Positions 35,821-46,924 are shown, counted from the stretch's first letter. The stretch is 64,000 bases of DNA from Shewanella oncorhynchi (GCF_012584455.1 NZ_JABAEB010000006.1:1-64000), one strand, 5' to 3'. Notes: generated by a model not told the origin, from the letters alone. Made by a program: numbers and translations.

Positions 35821-38800
35821 GCCGTGACTCCTGTATCTATTGCACGAGCCAATCTGCTGTGAAATAAATTGTCATTAAAAAGTGAATCTAGCGCGAGAAT
35901 AAGTGCCTTCGGCGGCTTGTCGTAGTAAATACCATAGCCGGGATATTGAGCTGACATTCCCCGTAAGAACAAGTAATAACAACCGCCTATGTGGCTATCG
36001 TAGTCATAACTTGGCAGGCGTAAACTCAAATACCTGTGTAGCGCCAATGAGTAGAGAATGTACTGCAAATCGTACCTGTGATCGGTTATTGCGCTTTGCA
36101 GCGCGCTCTGATGATAGGCATTGATGTTGTTGCCTAAATGATTCGACTTATAGTCGGCGATATAATATTGACCTTGGTATTCAAAGGTTAAATCGATAAA
36201 GCCTTTGAGCATGCCCTTGAGATCATCAAACTTAAGTGTCGACTCATAGCCAAATTGCAGCAGTAGCGCATTGAGCTCAGTATCTTTAAGTTCGCTTAAG
36301 GGTAAATAAAACTCCATTTCGACTAAGGTATTCTGCGGCGATAACTTGGCTAAACACAGATCTGGATGAGCAGGTTTGACGGCGCTTACGGCTCTTACAT
36401 GGCTAGTGACCTGCGACTCTAAGGCGTGCGGCATAGCGCACAGCGGTGCATGCAGCACATCCAAATACCAAGTATGTAATACTGTTTGCCATTCGGGTGC
36501 GATACCGTATTGCAACATGGCTTTAGGCAATTGCAGCGGTAAGTCGATTTCTGCCTGCGTAAAATCAATCTCTTCTAACACTAAATGCATAAAGCTACCG
36601 GCATTAGCGCCGCGCTCAAAGTTAAAGCGATTGAGCATGCCATCCTGCAGCTCATGGCTTGCCTCATTAGGAATAGAGAGTGTTTGCGCAGCCGTATATT
36701 CAAGCGTACCTAATATTTCATCATCGGCGCCCGGCGCGGCTTTACCATGGCTGGTATTTTTAACGAGACCTGAATAACTGCCGACTCGCCACGGCGTGCT
36801 GTATTGGCGGGTTAAGGTTTTCGCGCTAAGTATTTGCGCTATGTCTTGGCTTGAGGGCAATGGGCGCTCGTCTATGTCATCGGGCACCTTATCAATACTT
36901 ATGGCTTCCACATCTTGAGCGAGCTGCTGCGCAGCATTGCAGATACGGGCAAAGTCACATTCTGAGTCGTCTATGCCGAGCAGATAGCCGATAGCGGTTT
37001 CATGCAGCTGACTTTTAAGGCCATTTTTAAGCTGACGACTGTGATTGGCGATATACAAGTAACACAAATACACTGGGCGAGTGAGCGCCACATATAGCAA
37101 GCGCAAGTCTTCGGCCAAGGTTTCTTGTTTGGCGCGATCCCAACCCTCATCCGTGCCTTCGATATCCCATACTAGCTCTTGCTCACCTGCATCGTTAGTT
37201 CTGTGGTACAGCATAGGCGTCGGGCGGCGGCGATTGTCACGGGCTAGGCTAACAAAGGGCACAAAACATACGGGATACTCAAGCCCCTTACTCTTATGGA
37301 TAGTGACGATCTGTACTAGATTCTGCTCGCTCTCAAGGCGTAGCTGCTGTTCATCGGTGCCTGTGTTATCAATCAGTTGCTGTTCATACCAATTGAGTAG
37401 GGCACTCATACCATCAAGTTCGGTGGCTTTTTGTTGTAATAGCTCGGCAAGGTGGCGAAAATCCGTCAGGCGGCGCTCACCGTTTGTGGCATCTTGCTCT
37501 TGAGCATCTACCTCTGCACTGGCGGTGTGCAGTAAACGGTCAATCAGCTTAGTGCTATTGGCAAGGCTTAATAGCGCGGGCATGATGCCGCGTTTTTGCC
37601 ACACTTGGTGCAAGTTAAAAAATTGCTCTAATAACAGCTGTCTGTGTTCTTCATCTTGGTTAAAGGCATGGATTTGCTCGGCGCTATAACCTAATAATGC
37701 CGTGGCTAGGGCGCTGCGCAGTGCCCGTTCATCTTTTGGGTTCGCTAGAGATCGCAAAATTAACGCCATTTCCCGCGCTTCAAGGGTATCGAACACACTG
37801 TCGCGACTTAAAAACACTGCGCCTATGTGGCGTTTACTTAATGCGGTTTTCATCACTGCCGCTTCGTTGCGATCCCGCACTAGGATAGCGATGTCTTTAG
37901 CGATCAACGGCCCTTTAGGGCTGTGGCATTCGCCATTGGCCGCATCTGTCAGTAAATGGGTAATTTGTGCCGCCGCGTCTTCTGCGAGCAAGTGTCTTGC
38001 CGTGGTTTTGTTGAGGCCGTTTTCTGCGCTTTCGCTTAAGAGTCTTAATCTTAAGGCGGCAGGATTGGCGGTTTTTTCAGTGAGGATTTTCCCTTTAGCA
38101 CTGCTGGGCGTTTTCACGCTATCAAAGGGGATCGATTGACTGATAAACGGATCGTGATGCTGGCTAAACAGATGATTAACCCCAGCGACCATGTTTGCGC
38201 TTGAGCGGTAGTTGGTATCCAGATGATAGTGGGCCTGCGTATGATGACGGGCCTCAATATAGGTATGGATATCGGCACCGCGAAAGGCATAAATGGCTTG
38301 CTTAGGATCGCCAATCATCAACAGGCTAAGCTTATTTTCTGTATCGTTTTTGCTTTGTTCAAACGAGTAACGGTCTTGGTAGATGCCAGAGAAGATCGCA
38401 AATTGCAGCGGATCGGTATCTTGGAATTCATCAATAAGTGCGACGGGGAAACGTGTTGCCACGGCTTTGGGCAAGGTTTCATTATTGGCGTTTAACGCGC
38501 TCGCTAATGTCGTGAGTAAGTCATCTGGGGTCAGCACATTTTTTTGTTGTTTTTGCTGGGCAAATCGCTCGCTTATGCCGAGTTTCGCGCTATATAAAAA
38601 TGCTGGTTTAATGGCGGCAATCAATGTGGCGAGTTGCTCCATATGATCCATCAGCGGTGCTTCGCTCACACTTGGGATGACGCCGCCCTTGTTGAGTTTT
38701 AACTCAGACAGCGATAAGGCTTCTAACTCTTTCAGCGGCGGCAACCCATGACCGAAGGCGAGCCAGTTATCTAATGCATCGAACATGGCGGCGAGCTTGG

Positions 38801-39611
38801 GGTACTTATCCGTTGCTTTGCCAAAGCGGGTGCCGTTGAGTGGCAAACTGTGTAGCAATGCCAATAAGCCATCGCGTCCCCGTGGCCAAGCTAATTTAAA
38901 GCGCTCTAAACTTTGGCGCAGTGACAGGGCCAAGGCATCAAACTTAAGCGCGGGTTTCAGAGGCTTTGCTTGACTGGCGCTAAGGAGCGGCCGCAATTGT
39001 TTGACCAAACCATCGGGCTCGCCAAATTCCTTAGCAATGATTTGCGCTAAGTAATCGGGCAGCGGATAACAGGCCTCACGCCAAAAATCCCGCACCGCAT
39101 GGTGCAAAAATTCGCTGTCGTCCAAGGTAAAGTCCGATTCGAACAGCAAGGAAGACTCAAAGGCGAGATCCGATAAAATTCGCTGACAGAAACCGTGGAT
39201 GGTAAAAATCGCCGCTTCATCGAGGGATTTAAGGGCGAGATCGAAACGCCGCAGGGCAATGGCGCGATCACTCTCAGGGGTGTTGTCATACAACGCCTGC
39301 ACAAAGGGATCGGCAATCTTTAGCCCTAAGAAGCACTTAAAGGCGACTTGAATACGCCGGCGAATACGATCCCGTAATTCTTCAGTGGCCGCATTAGTGA
39401 AAGTTACCACGAGAATTTGCTCACAGGTCAGCGGCGCGGCGATGCCATCGCCAAGCAATAAGCGTAAATAAAGACCTGAAATGGTGTAGGTTTTACCTGT
39501 GCCAGCGCTGGCTTCAATCAGACGACTACCGCCAAAGGGTAGAGTGAGAGGATCAAGCGCTTGTGGTGCAGAATGTAAGGCTTGCGTGTTCAACGGCATC
39601 TGTTCACTCAT
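35817..39611 (-). CDS. recB: Exodeoxyribonuclease V beta subunit RecB
   Basis: The 3'-5' helicase and nuclease subunit of RecBCD, 1264 aa. N-terminal UvrD-type helicase with Walker A EASAGTGKTYTI (about 33-44), VTFTNAATEELR, ALIDEFQDTDPLQ and TIHKSKGLEYP. The C-terminal nuclease domain carries GFIDLTFEY and ADYKSNHLG (about 1133-1158), the metal-binding motif of RecB nucleases. Starts overlap: four bases with recC before it and four with recD after it. E. coli RecB is 1180 aa, so this protein is slightly longer. No ptrA gene lies between recC and recB, unlike in E. coli. Confidence 0.96.
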   Translation of the reverse strand: MSEQMPLNTQALHSAPQALDPLTLPFGGSRLIEASAGTGKTYTISGLYLRLLLGDGIAAPLTCEQILVVTFTNAATEELRDRIRRRIQVAFKCFLGLKIADPFVQALYDNTPESDRAIALRRFDLALKSLDEAAIFTIHGFCQRILSDLAFESSLLFESDFTLDDSEFLHHAVRDFWREACYPLPDYLAQIIAKEFGEPDGLVKQLRPLLSASQAKPLKPALKFDALALSLRQSLERFKLAWPRGRDGLLALLHSLPLNGTRFGKATDKYPKLAAMFDALDNWLAFGHGLPPLKELEALSLSELKLNKGGVIPSVSEAPLMDHMEQLATLIAAIKPAFLYSAKLGISERFAQQKQQKNVLTPDDLLTTLASALNANNETLPKAVATRFPVALIDEFQDTDPLQFAIFSGIYQDRYSFEQSKNDTENKLSLLMIGDPKQAIYAFRGADIHTYIEARHHTQAHYHLDTNYRSSANMVAGVNHLFSQHHDPFISQSIPFDSVKTPSSAKGKILTEKTANPAALRLRLLSESAENGLNKTTARHLLAEDAAAQITHLLTDAANGECHSPKGPLIAKDIAILVRDRNEAAVMKTALSKRHIGAVFLSRDSVFDTLEAREMALILRSLANPKDERALRSALATALLGYSAEQIHAFNQDEEHRQLLLEQFFNLHQVWQKRGIMPALLSLANSTKLIDRLLHTASAEVDAQEQDATNGERRLTDFRHLAELLQQKATELDGMSALLNWYEQQLIDNTGTDEQQLRLESEQNLVQIVTIHKSKGLEYPVCFVPFVSLARDNRRRPTPMLYHRTNDAGEQELVWDIEGTDEGWDRAKQETLAEDLRLLYVALTRPVYLCYLYIANHSRQLKNGLKSQLHETAIGYLLGIDDSECDFARICNAAQQLAQDVEAISIDKVPDDIDERPLPSSQDIAQILSAKTLTRQYSTPWRVGSYSGLVKNTSHGKAAPGADDEILGTLEYTAAQTLSIPNEASHELQDGMLNRFNFERGANAGSFMHLVLEEIDFTQAEIDLPLQLPKAMLQYGIAPEWQTVLHTWYLDVLHAPLCAMPHALESQVTSHVRAVSAVKPAHPDLCLAKLSPQNTLVEMEFYLPLSELKDTELNALLLQFGYESTLKFDDLKGMLKGFIDLTFEYQGQYYIADYKSNHLGNNINAYHQSALQSAITDHRYDLQYILYSLALHRYLSLRLPSYDYDSHIGGCYYLFLRGMSAQYPGYGIYYDKPPKALILALDSLFNDNLFHSRLARAIDTGVTA

Positions 39612-42600
39612 GCTTGCTCTCCCTGTGCGCTATTGCGGTTCAAATGTGGTGCGAGAGCTTGTGTGTCAGTCGCGTGTTCATTAGCAGGGCCTTGGCTCAT
39701 GCCATCGTTCAGCGCAAATTCCTCAAGCTGAGCCAGCGTGTCTTTGAGATATAAACTCACCATAGGGCGATAGATGCGCTCGGCTAATGCGCCAAAGCTA
39801 TCCTCAGAGAAATCCCGCGGGAAGCTGAATAATCGCTGGTAATGGGGCTCATTTCCTTCTCCAAAAGCAGCTTCACCCAATTGACTCTGCTCATCTAACC
39901 ATTCGGGTAACGCTTGCTGCAAACGCTCATCGTGCTCACCCTCGCAGCTGACGTAGGCCAGTGACGTGCGCGGCATAAAACACAGTGGGTGTTGTTGGCC
40001 TTGGTAAAACAACACTAACAAATCGGCCAGTAACGCATGGGCGCGCTCAGCTGTGATTGGCGCTAAGGTGTGGAAGTGCCCCATGTCGAGTAGATAGCTT
40101 GCATGTGTGTGGCCCATTGCCATTAAACACAGGTGGCGAAGGTACAACCTCAGCACATCGCGACCGTGTGCGCTACCAGGGCGGTAATTGACTAACCCCT
40201 TAGGGCTGATGTCATCGATACGACCTTGCAGTAACACTTGCTGGGATTTACCTGCCGTGATGGGCAAGTCAAACACGAGTTTAATATCCGCATGGCTGCT
40301 GGCTTGTTCTCCCTTGAGGAACAAGGTTCTGCCAATCAAAGGTTTAATATCATGCTGATATTGGCGCAGTAGCAAATCATCGAAGGGCTGCATGGGCAAA
40401 GTGCCACTGGCTTTGAGGCGTTTAATCAGCTCGATATCGGGCTCAGTCAGACCTTGGCCTATGGCATCGTCGAGTAACTGGGCCTGCAACATATAGCGCT
40501 CTAGGGCATTTAGACTAAAGGGCTCGTCATTATCATCGGCCTGAATATTAAGGCTGAGATCGACTTTTAACGTACGGTTGAAGAAGTACTGCGCTGGATT
40601 TCGAAAGAAACGGATCAGGGCTGACACATCCACTTGCTTGCTTTGCTGTTGTTCGTGCTCAGAAGCTGGCTGTGCCTCTGTATCTGGCACTGAGTCTTGT
40701 TCATCCGCTTCGAGCATGATGCGAGTTTGCGCGCCGATAAAGCGGCCCGCATGTGTGCCCGCAGCGCCCGCATTGGGCGGACACCATTGCAGGCTGTAAC
40801 TTTGGCCTATGCCCGAGCTATTTGGGGTTCTGCCTGAGCCATCTATGTTTGAGCCATTTTTGTCATCACTTTTTACTGCGGCTTGATACAACTTAGGATC
40901 GAAGGGTTGCAGTGGCTGGTGGCTGACAATCGCGTTATAGAGGGCTTTTTCGGCATCCTCTGGGTCTATGGGGCTTGCAGCTTTTTGCGATTGAATCAAT
41001 AGGGCCTCAGGCAAATAGCACAGCTGACAATATTCAATCAGCTCAGAGACGAGCATAGAGGCGATACGTTCAGAGTTATCCCGTTCGCTGCGGCCAATAT
41101 AGCTGATATACAGTTGTTCCCGCGCCGACAATAAGGCTTCTAAAAACAAATATCTGTCATCGAGGCGGCGGGAGCGATCGCCTTTACGGGCACCGAAATG
41201 CGCCATTAAATCAAAGCCGACGGGATGTTGAACCCTAGGATAAACCCCATCGTTCATGCCGAGTAAACACACGACCTTAAAAGGAATCGAGCGCATCGGC
41301 ATCAAGGTACAAAAGTTCACGCTCCCCGCAAGATAACGCTGGCCGACCCGAGATTCGGTTAAGCGTTGATTAAACCACTGTTGCAGCACTTCAATACTGA
41401 GGCTAAGCCCGCTTATGCGCTCTTGGGTTAGCGCCTCTAGCGGATTTGTCTCTAACGTTTTTGTATCTAAGGGCCTGCCCGCCGATAGTAACTCTTGCTC
41501 TAGGGCGGCAATGGCATCGCGGATTTCCTGTAATTGTTCGTGTTCGTCTTCATCTGTGTCGTAGAAGGCATCTAGTAGCTCAGTTAATTCCGCTAAACGC
41601 AGGGCGCCCACTTGCGGCAGGGCGAGTATTTGCGCCGTTTCATCGAGTACTTCAATAAAATTGAGTAGCTTACCTAACGCCTGCGCCGATTGGCCTTCGA
41701 TGCCAGTGACGACAAGATGGTCTTGATAGAGCGGCGCATCGTCACTCAAGGCGTAACCTAAAATCAGCCTTTTAATACCAAAGGCCCAAGAGTTTTGCTC
41801 AAACGCTGGCACACCTTGTTTAAGGCGGCTTTGTTCATCGCGGCCCCAGCGCACGCCCGCTTCATCTAACCAGCGGCGGATCAGTTGCAATTCATCGTCA
41901 TCGAGCTGGAAACGGCGCAAAATGGCGGGCACTTCGAGTATGCTCAAAATGTCAGTAAGACCAAAACGGCTCTGATTAATCCCGAGTAAATTTAAAAAGC
42001 TATTGATGAGCGGTGATTCCTGCGCTGCGCCGCGGTCGGCAATGGCGTAGGGAATGTAATGCAGGCCTTGCTTCGCCGAGAAGACGGCATCGATATAGGG
42101 GGCGTAGGCGGCGACATCGGGCATCATCACCACTATGTCTTTAGGCGTCAGGTCGACATCATTGCTGAGTAACTCAAGCAAGTGATCGTGCAGGGTTTCG
42201 ATTTCCCGCAGTGGGCTGTGACAACTCTTGACTCGAATAGATTCATCGTCGCGCTTTAGTAGGCGTCTGTTCTCGACATTTTGGTACAGATCGGCATCTG
42301 GCCCTAGTACTCTGTCTAAGGTTTGCATCTCTAAAATATCGTATTGCACGCCGTGGAGCATGCTGGCGTTACTGTGTGGCGAGTTGGGATCGTCACAGGG
42401 CTCACAATACACATCATCGCCAAAGTCGCAGTGTTCGGCGGGGAGCTCAAGCAGCATATCGAGTAATTCACGGCCCATCTTGCCGTTATTGGCAAGCAGC
42501 GGGTTACCCACTTCGAGTTTATCTTCCCACAGTTCGGCTAATTGGCGTTTACCCGCATATTGCACCGCCATGCGGGCCCGATTACGGGGATCAACAATGT

Positions 42601-43423
42601 CGCCCCAATAGTGCTGACAGGGGCTTAAGCCAAGCACGATCACATCGATACGACTTGCCAGATGGTAAAGCACTTCAAGGGTTTGCGGCGCCATCGAGGA
42701 AATGCCAAACACAAATAGGCGTTGTGGCAATTTGGCGAGTGACGTGTCGGGATGATTCAGCGCTGCAATTAAGTCACTGTGCAGGTTGGCCCTGTGGTAA
42801 TGGCTTTGATTAAGCTCATCACGGTTAAAGGCAATGAGCGCGCGCCATAAAATGGGTTGCCAGCGTTGGTCTTCATTCAGCGGCTTGGTAAGTGAGTCGG
42901 GATGCTCGTTTTGCTCCCACGCTAAAATCCAATCGGGGCGATACACTAAGTATTGGTCGAAGATATCGGCAATCCGCCCACAGAGTTGGTACAGCTTAAT
43001 ATCGTCAGCCGTCATATCACGGGTGTTGTGCTGTTCATTCGTGTCGGCGGCATTTGTGCTGGATTGCTGATGACTTAGATAGTGTCTCAACGGCCCAAAG
43101 GCGTCATTTTGCAACATGCGCGGTAAGAGTTGCATCAGCTTCCACGTCATCGCCGCCTTAGTGAAGGCGTTGTCCTTAGGCACATCGGGTAATAAGTCAT
43201 GGCACAACTGCCAGGTAAAGCTCGATGGCAGCGGGAATTCCAGTGCGGCGGCAATTCCATTTTGTTTGGCGATTTCGAGGCGTAGCCAAGTCGACATGCC
43301 GGGACTCTGTACCAGAATATGCTCGTTACTCAGTAGACGTGCAAAAGCAAGGGGTTGGGTCAGGTAAGCGGCTAAATGGGCGCAGAGCACTTCCATCTGA
43401 TTGGACTGGATTAACTTTAGCAT
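39608..43423 (-). CDS. recC: Exodeoxyribonuclease V gamma subunit RecC
   Basis: The Chi-recognition subunit of RecBCD, 1271 aa from the ATG at 43423 (MLKLIQSNQMEVL, which aligns with the start of E. coli RecC, MLRVYHSNRLDVL). The longer frame from a TTG at 43453 adds ten residues without support. Typical segments include VQSPGMSTWLRLEIAK, FGISSMAPQTLEVLYHLA, VMMPDVAAYAPYIDAVF and CLLGMNDGVYPR. The helicase motifs are degenerate, as usual for RecC. First gene of the recCBD unit; the ribosome-binding site is weak. Confidence 0.95.
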   Translation of the reverse strand: MLKLIQSNQMEVLCAHLAAYLTQPLAFARLLSNEHILVQSPGMSTWLRLEIAKQNGIAAALEFPLPSSFTWQLCHDLLPDVPKDNAFTKAAMTWKLMQLLPRMLQNDAFGPLRHYLSHQQSSTNAADTNEQHNTRDMTADDIKLYQLCGRIADIFDQYLVYRPDWILAWEQNEHPDSLTKPLNEDQRWQPILWRALIAFNRDELNQSHYHRANLHSDLIAALNHPDTSLAKLPQRLFVFGISSMAPQTLEVLYHLASRIDVIVLGLSPCQHYWGDIVDPRNRARMAVQYAGKRQLAELWEDKLEVGNPLLANNGKMGRELLDMLLELPAEHCDFGDDVYCEPCDDPNSPHSNASMLHGVQYDILEMQTLDRVLGPDADLYQNVENRRLLKRDDESIRVKSCHSPLREIETLHDHLLELLSNDVDLTPKDIVVMMPDVAAYAPYIDAVFSAKQGLHYIPYAIADRGAAQESPLINSFLNLLGINQSRFGLTDILSILEVPAILRRFQLDDDELQLIRRWLDEAGVRWGRDEQSRLKQGVPAFEQNSWAFGIKRLILGYALSDDAPLYQDHLVVTGIEGQSAQALGKLLNFIEVLDETAQILALPQVGALRLAELTELLDAFYDTDEDEHEQLQEIRDAIAALEQELLSAGRPLDTKTLETNPLEALTQERISGLSLSIEVLQQWFNQRLTESRVGQRYLAGSVNFCTLMPMRSIPFKVVCLLGMNDGVYPRVQHPVGFDLMAHFGARKGDRSRRLDDRYLFLEALLSAREQLYISYIGRSERDNSERIASMLVSELIEYCQLCYLPEALLIQSQKAASPIDPEDAEKALYNAIVSHQPLQPFDPKLYQAAVKSDDKNGSNIDGSGRTPNSSGIGQSYSLQWCPPNAGAAGTHAGRFIGAQTRIMLEADEQDSVPDTEAQPASEHEQQQSKQVDVSALIRFFRNPAQYFFNRTLKVDLSLNIQADDNDEPFSLNALERYMLQAQLLDDAIGQGLTEPDIELIKRLKASGTLPMQPFDDLLLRQYQHDIKPLIGRTLFLKGEQASSHADIKLVFDLPITAGKSQQVLLQGRIDDISPKGLVNYRPGSAHGRDVLRLYLRHLCLMAMGHTHASYLLDMGHFHTLAPITAERAHALLADLLVLFYQGQQHPLCFMPRTSLAYVSCEGEHDERLQQALPEWLDEQSQLGEAAFGEGNEPHYQRLFSFPRDFSEDSFGALAERIYRPMVSLYLKDTLAQLEEFALNDGMSQGPANEHATDTQALAPHLNRNSAQGEQA

Positions 43424-43578
43424 GTGCAACTCGGCATGGTGACAATAAAACAATTCTATGTGTTTGATTTATAAGATTCAACACTATTGCTGCTTCTGTG
43501 GAATTAACCCGCAATTTTAGGTGTTTATTGGTGCTTGCTCCGATGAGGTATCGTCAGTTACAGCTCAGTTGACGAATG

Positions 43579-45750
43579 CTAGGCTAGATTGAACTTATCT
43601 TTCACTTTGGCTCTGAGCAATAACCAGTTGAGTTGCTTCGCCGCCGCTTTAAATGCGGTTAAATGCGCTTGATAGTCTTTAGCCGGTAAATCTTGGTACT
43701 TCAGCGCTACATAACTTTGTGTCAAGGTTTGAAACAGCGTGCAAAGCTTTGGTGCACTGTGTTGGTATTGCTCAATAATCTGCTGCGCAAATTGATTTGG
43801 TCCATCACTGTCTTTGCGCTTAATGCCATGGTGTGCGAGACGATTACAGAGCTGTTGATAACGAGTACTAATGGGATCGCCTTGAACTCTAAAATGTAAT
43901 AAGCCCGCGCTGTAGGCGATATAGAGCACGATAAGGCTGATACAGAGCCCCATAAAGACCGCAATTTTAGTGTGAGTCACATCGCCTAAAATGCCACTGA
44001 GCACTTGATTCTGCTTCTCTTGGTTAAAACCCAGTACCCACACGCTCCAGTAATAATCTATGCTGGCAAAACGTTGTCTTAACTCATTGAGCCAAGGCAT
44101 TGATTTAAATCGTAAGCTACTAAAAGGGCTTTCCTGCAGGTAACTTTGCTCGGGATCAAACTGGGCGTCGAATCCTTGTTCGATACGATCGGGCGCCACC
44201 ATAGCGGTCGGGTCGAAACGCACCCAACCTTCACCTTCAAGCCAGACTTCTGCCCATGCGTGGGCCATATATTGATACACACTGTAGTAACCCGCTTGCG
44301 GATTAAATTCACCGCCCTGATAGCCTGTGACCATACGTGCGGGTAAACCTGTGGCCCGCGCCATAAAAATGAAGGCTGCGGCATAGTGCACGCAAAAACC
44401 GGCTTTGTTTTCAAATAAGAAATCATCCACTTGCTGCGGCCCAAGGGGAGGCGGCGTGAGAGTGTAGAAAAAAGGCTCACTATTAAAGTGGCCCATCATG
44501 GCCCATAGTCGTGGCTTAGGCGCGGGATACTGAGTCTTAAACTGCTCAGCTAACGCCAAAGTGCGTGGATTACTTTGGCTCGGCAGTTCGAGGTTAATCT
44601 GCCTTTGCCGCGCCGATAGCTTGAGGTCCATCTTCGCCTTAGGCCAAGACTCCACTTGATAACTCATTCGCTGATCGATATTGCGCAGCGCCAACAGCCG
44701 ATAGTCGGGCATATTGACCACGTTATCATCTTGGCTATAGGCCACATCGAGACCAAATAACCACGGCTGGTGGCTCGGCTCAGTAATCACTTGATAACGA
44801 ATACTATGCTTATCTTGCTTACTTAATGCGATCTCTTGATCTTCACTGCTTATCGGAGCAGGACTATTGCTCATGGGATCACTCATGGGATCAGGATTAT
44901 TGACCATCAATGCTGGGCTGGGCCGTGAGGGCGGAAACAGCAGCGCATCTTTTTGCAACTGTTTAATCCCCGCTTCTTGGCGCCAAGTGACACCATCATA
45001 GTTCTCCATCACGAGGGCGCGCCAATATAACTCGGCATTAATGGGCTTTGCATTGGTAAAACTCGCCCTAAAGGCAAGTTTAGTCGAACGGGTAAGCTTA
45101 CCTATATCACCAATCGCCAGACTATCGGACAAGCCCGTTTGGGCTTCTTTCATGTTGGGCACTAACCAGAGCGGTGCAAGACGCGGTAACACTAAAAATA
45201 ACAGCAGCGCGAGGGGAAGGCTCTGGAGTAAAAATTTGCCACCGATCCAAGCCGTGTGTTTTAAGGATTGCTTATCTTGATACAAAGTCACGAGCACGCA
45301 GGTGTTGATCAACGTCACCACGAGTAAATGCGCGGTATTGAGTAAGGATTGGTGATCAATAAAGGTCAGCGCGATAATAAAATAGCCCGCGAGGACGACA
45401 ACGCGCACATCCCTTTGATTACGCATTTCAATGTATTTTAAGGCATAACCTAACAGCAGCAGATTTACTAGCGCATTGAGTAAGCCTATTTCCTTTGAGA
45501 CGAGTGCCAGTGTGGCTGCGGCGCCGATCGCAAGACTGGTGACCAAAAAACGCGGTGGTTTTGCCACTTTGCCGACATAAATCCCCACACGCCACAGCAA
45601 ACAGATAGCGCAAATGCCCAAAGTCCAAGGCGTGGTTTTATCAAATAGTGGGCTTAATACCGCAATATTGGTGATCAATAACCAAAAAAGTGTCTGGCGG
45701 CTAATATTGTCGCCGATTTGAGGTGTCGTGCTATTGGCCGCTAACTTCAT
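43579..45750 (-). CDS. TgpA-type transmembrane transglutaminase-like protein (DUF3488)
   Basis: A 723-aa inner-membrane protein. About six to eight hydrophobic segments in the first ~200 residues (DUF3488), then a periplasmic part with the transglutaminase core: Cys in GFCVHYAAAFIFMARA (about 453), His in YMAHAWAEVWL (about 500) and Asp in VRFDPT (about 514). A further membrane helix lies near 600, followed by DUF4129-type C-terminal residues. Pseudomonas TgpA of this design is essential. Function is unknown, probably protease- or cross-linking-type action on envelope proteins. It overlaps the DUF58 gene by ATGA and ends the MoxR operon. Confidence 0.88.
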   Translation of the reverse strand: MKLAANSTTPQIGDNISRQTLFWLLITNIAVLSPLFDKTTPWTLGICAICLLWRVGIYVGKVAKPPRFLVTSLAIGAAATLALVSKEIGLLNALVNLLLLGYALKYIEMRNQRDVRVVVLAGYFIIALTFIDHQSLLNTAHLLVVTLINTCVLVTLYQDKQSLKHTAWIGGKFLLQSLPLALLLFLVLPRLAPLWLVPNMKEAQTGLSDSLAIGDIGKLTRSTKLAFRASFTNAKPINAELYWRALVMENYDGVTWRQEAGIKQLQKDALLFPPSRPSPALMVNNPDPMSDPMSNSPAPISSEDQEIALSKQDKHSIRYQVITEPSHQPWLFGLDVAYSQDDNVVNMPDYRLLALRNIDQRMSYQVESWPKAKMDLKLSARQRQINLELPSQSNPRTLALAEQFKTQYPAPKPRLWAMMGHFNSEPFFYTLTPPPLGPQQVDDFLFENKAGFCVHYAAAFIFMARATGLPARMVTGYQGGEFNPQAGYYSVYQYMAHAWAEVWLEGEGWVRFDPTAMVAPDRIEQGFDAQFDPEQSYLQESPFSSLRFKSMPWLNELRQRFASIDYYWSVWVLGFNQEKQNQVLSGILGDVTHTKIAVFMGLCISLIVLYIAYSAGLLHFRVQGDPISTRYQQLCNRLAHHGIKRKDSDGPNQFAQQIIEQYQHSAPKLCTLFQTLTQSYVALKYQDLPAKDYQAHLTAFKAAAKQLNWLLLRAKVKDKFNLA

Positions 45751-46853
45751 ACTTGCTCCCTCGAAGTAGGGATATGATGCTGCTTGCGGGGAGCTTGATT
45801 CGTTTTTTGTGGCTGATTAGCGACTGATGACTGATATGGGGGCTTCGCCACTGAAGGCGCTAATTGTGGATATAAGGCAATGGCTTTTTGACAGGCGATC
45901 CTGTGGTGATTGCCTATCGCGGGCGCGATCAAGAAATCGTCTCCCATTGGGTTTTGCAGATGTAAGCCAAAATACTGCTCAAGTTGCGTGAGTTTATTGA
46001 CTTGCCAGCTTAGCTGACTCAATTGGGTTTCGAGGCGTTTGGCATCGGGTCTGAGCCTTAACCAGACGGGATCACCTTGGGGCTGCTGGAATTCTTTAGT
46101 CAGCATGCCTCGACCTTGTGCCCATTGTTTCCATGCCACTTGCTTGAGGGATTCGCCGAGCACATGGGGTTTAAGGCCTTTAAACTCATCGATGCCTGAC
46201 ACATGTTTACCCGCCAGTAGCAGGGGATCTTGCTCAGACTGAGTATGATCAGACTCAAGCTGCAGCGGCGCTTCAATCGGCTGGGCAAAGACTAAGTGAC
46301 TAATGGCCAAATCCACATGGGACCATGCGCGGCAAAGCCCTAAGGGATAGAAGGATTCAATTTTGAGCCGACCCGGTGACACTTGGCCCCGCTGATGATA
46401 TTCGAAGGGTACGAGCGCTTGTTGTTCATCTGTGCCGACGTTCTGCACCGTATAAGTGCGATTATGCGGATAGTTAAGTTGTATGTTATGGCCACTATGG
46501 TGAGTGTTGATAAGGACAGGAAAAGTTAAGGTTTCGCCCGCATAGACTTCGGGCGGCGTCGTGGCCCGTACATGTAAGCCGGCCAGATTTTTGTAACTGT
46601 ATAGAATGCAGGTATTAAAGAGGCTTAGGAGTAAGATGCTGAGGCCAATGACTAAGTTGTTTTGATAGTTAGTGCCGAATAAGTATAAGAGTAAAACCAG
46701 ACCAAGCCAAACTAACCCAAAACCGCTCGGCAGAATAAAAATGCTGCGATGGCTTAAGGTTATTTCGGGACTCGGTGGCAAGCGTCTTGCTAACCAACGT
46801 TGCCAAATCGGGACTAACGTCGGAATGAAAGTCGGGAGTATCAGTCGTTTCAC
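45747..46853 (-). CDS. DUF58-domain membrane protein
   Basis: A 368-aa protein with two hydrophobic segments near residues 35-85 (FGLVWLGLVLLLYLFG and NNLVIGLSILLLSLFN), then a soluble part with a DUF58 domain around 215-260 (GKHVSGIDEFKGLKPHVLGE, shortened; QVAWKQWAQGRGMLTKEF). DUF58 proteins occur with MoxR AAA+ ATPases and are thought to act as partners in protein maturation with von Willebrand-like folds. GTG start with a distant AAGGA. Middle gene of MoxR-DUF58-TgpA, coupled to the next by ATGA. Confidence 0.85.
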   Translation of the reverse strand: MKRLILPTFIPTLVPIWQRWLARRLPPSPEITLSHRSIFILPSGFGLVWLGLVLLLYLFGTNYQNNLVIGLSILLLSLFNTCILYSYKNLAGLHVRATTPPEVYAGETLTFPVLINTHHSGHNIQLNYPHNRTYTVQNVGTDEQQALVPFEYHQRGQVSPGRLKIESFYPLGLCRAWSHVDLAISHLVFAQPIEAPLQLESDHTQSEQDPLLLAGKHVSGIDEFKGLKPHVLGESLKQVAWKQWAQGRGMLTKEFQQPQGDPVWLRLRPDAKRLETQLSQLSWQVNKLTQLEQYFGLHLQNPMGDDFLIAPAIGNHHRIACQKAIALYPQLAPSVAKPPYQSSVANQPQKTNQAPRKQHHIPTSREQV

Positions 46854-46924
46854 TTCTGAGTTATTTCCTTAGTTTAATGCGTTAACTGCATACTTTAGCG
46901 ATATCTTCTCATTACAGTATCTTG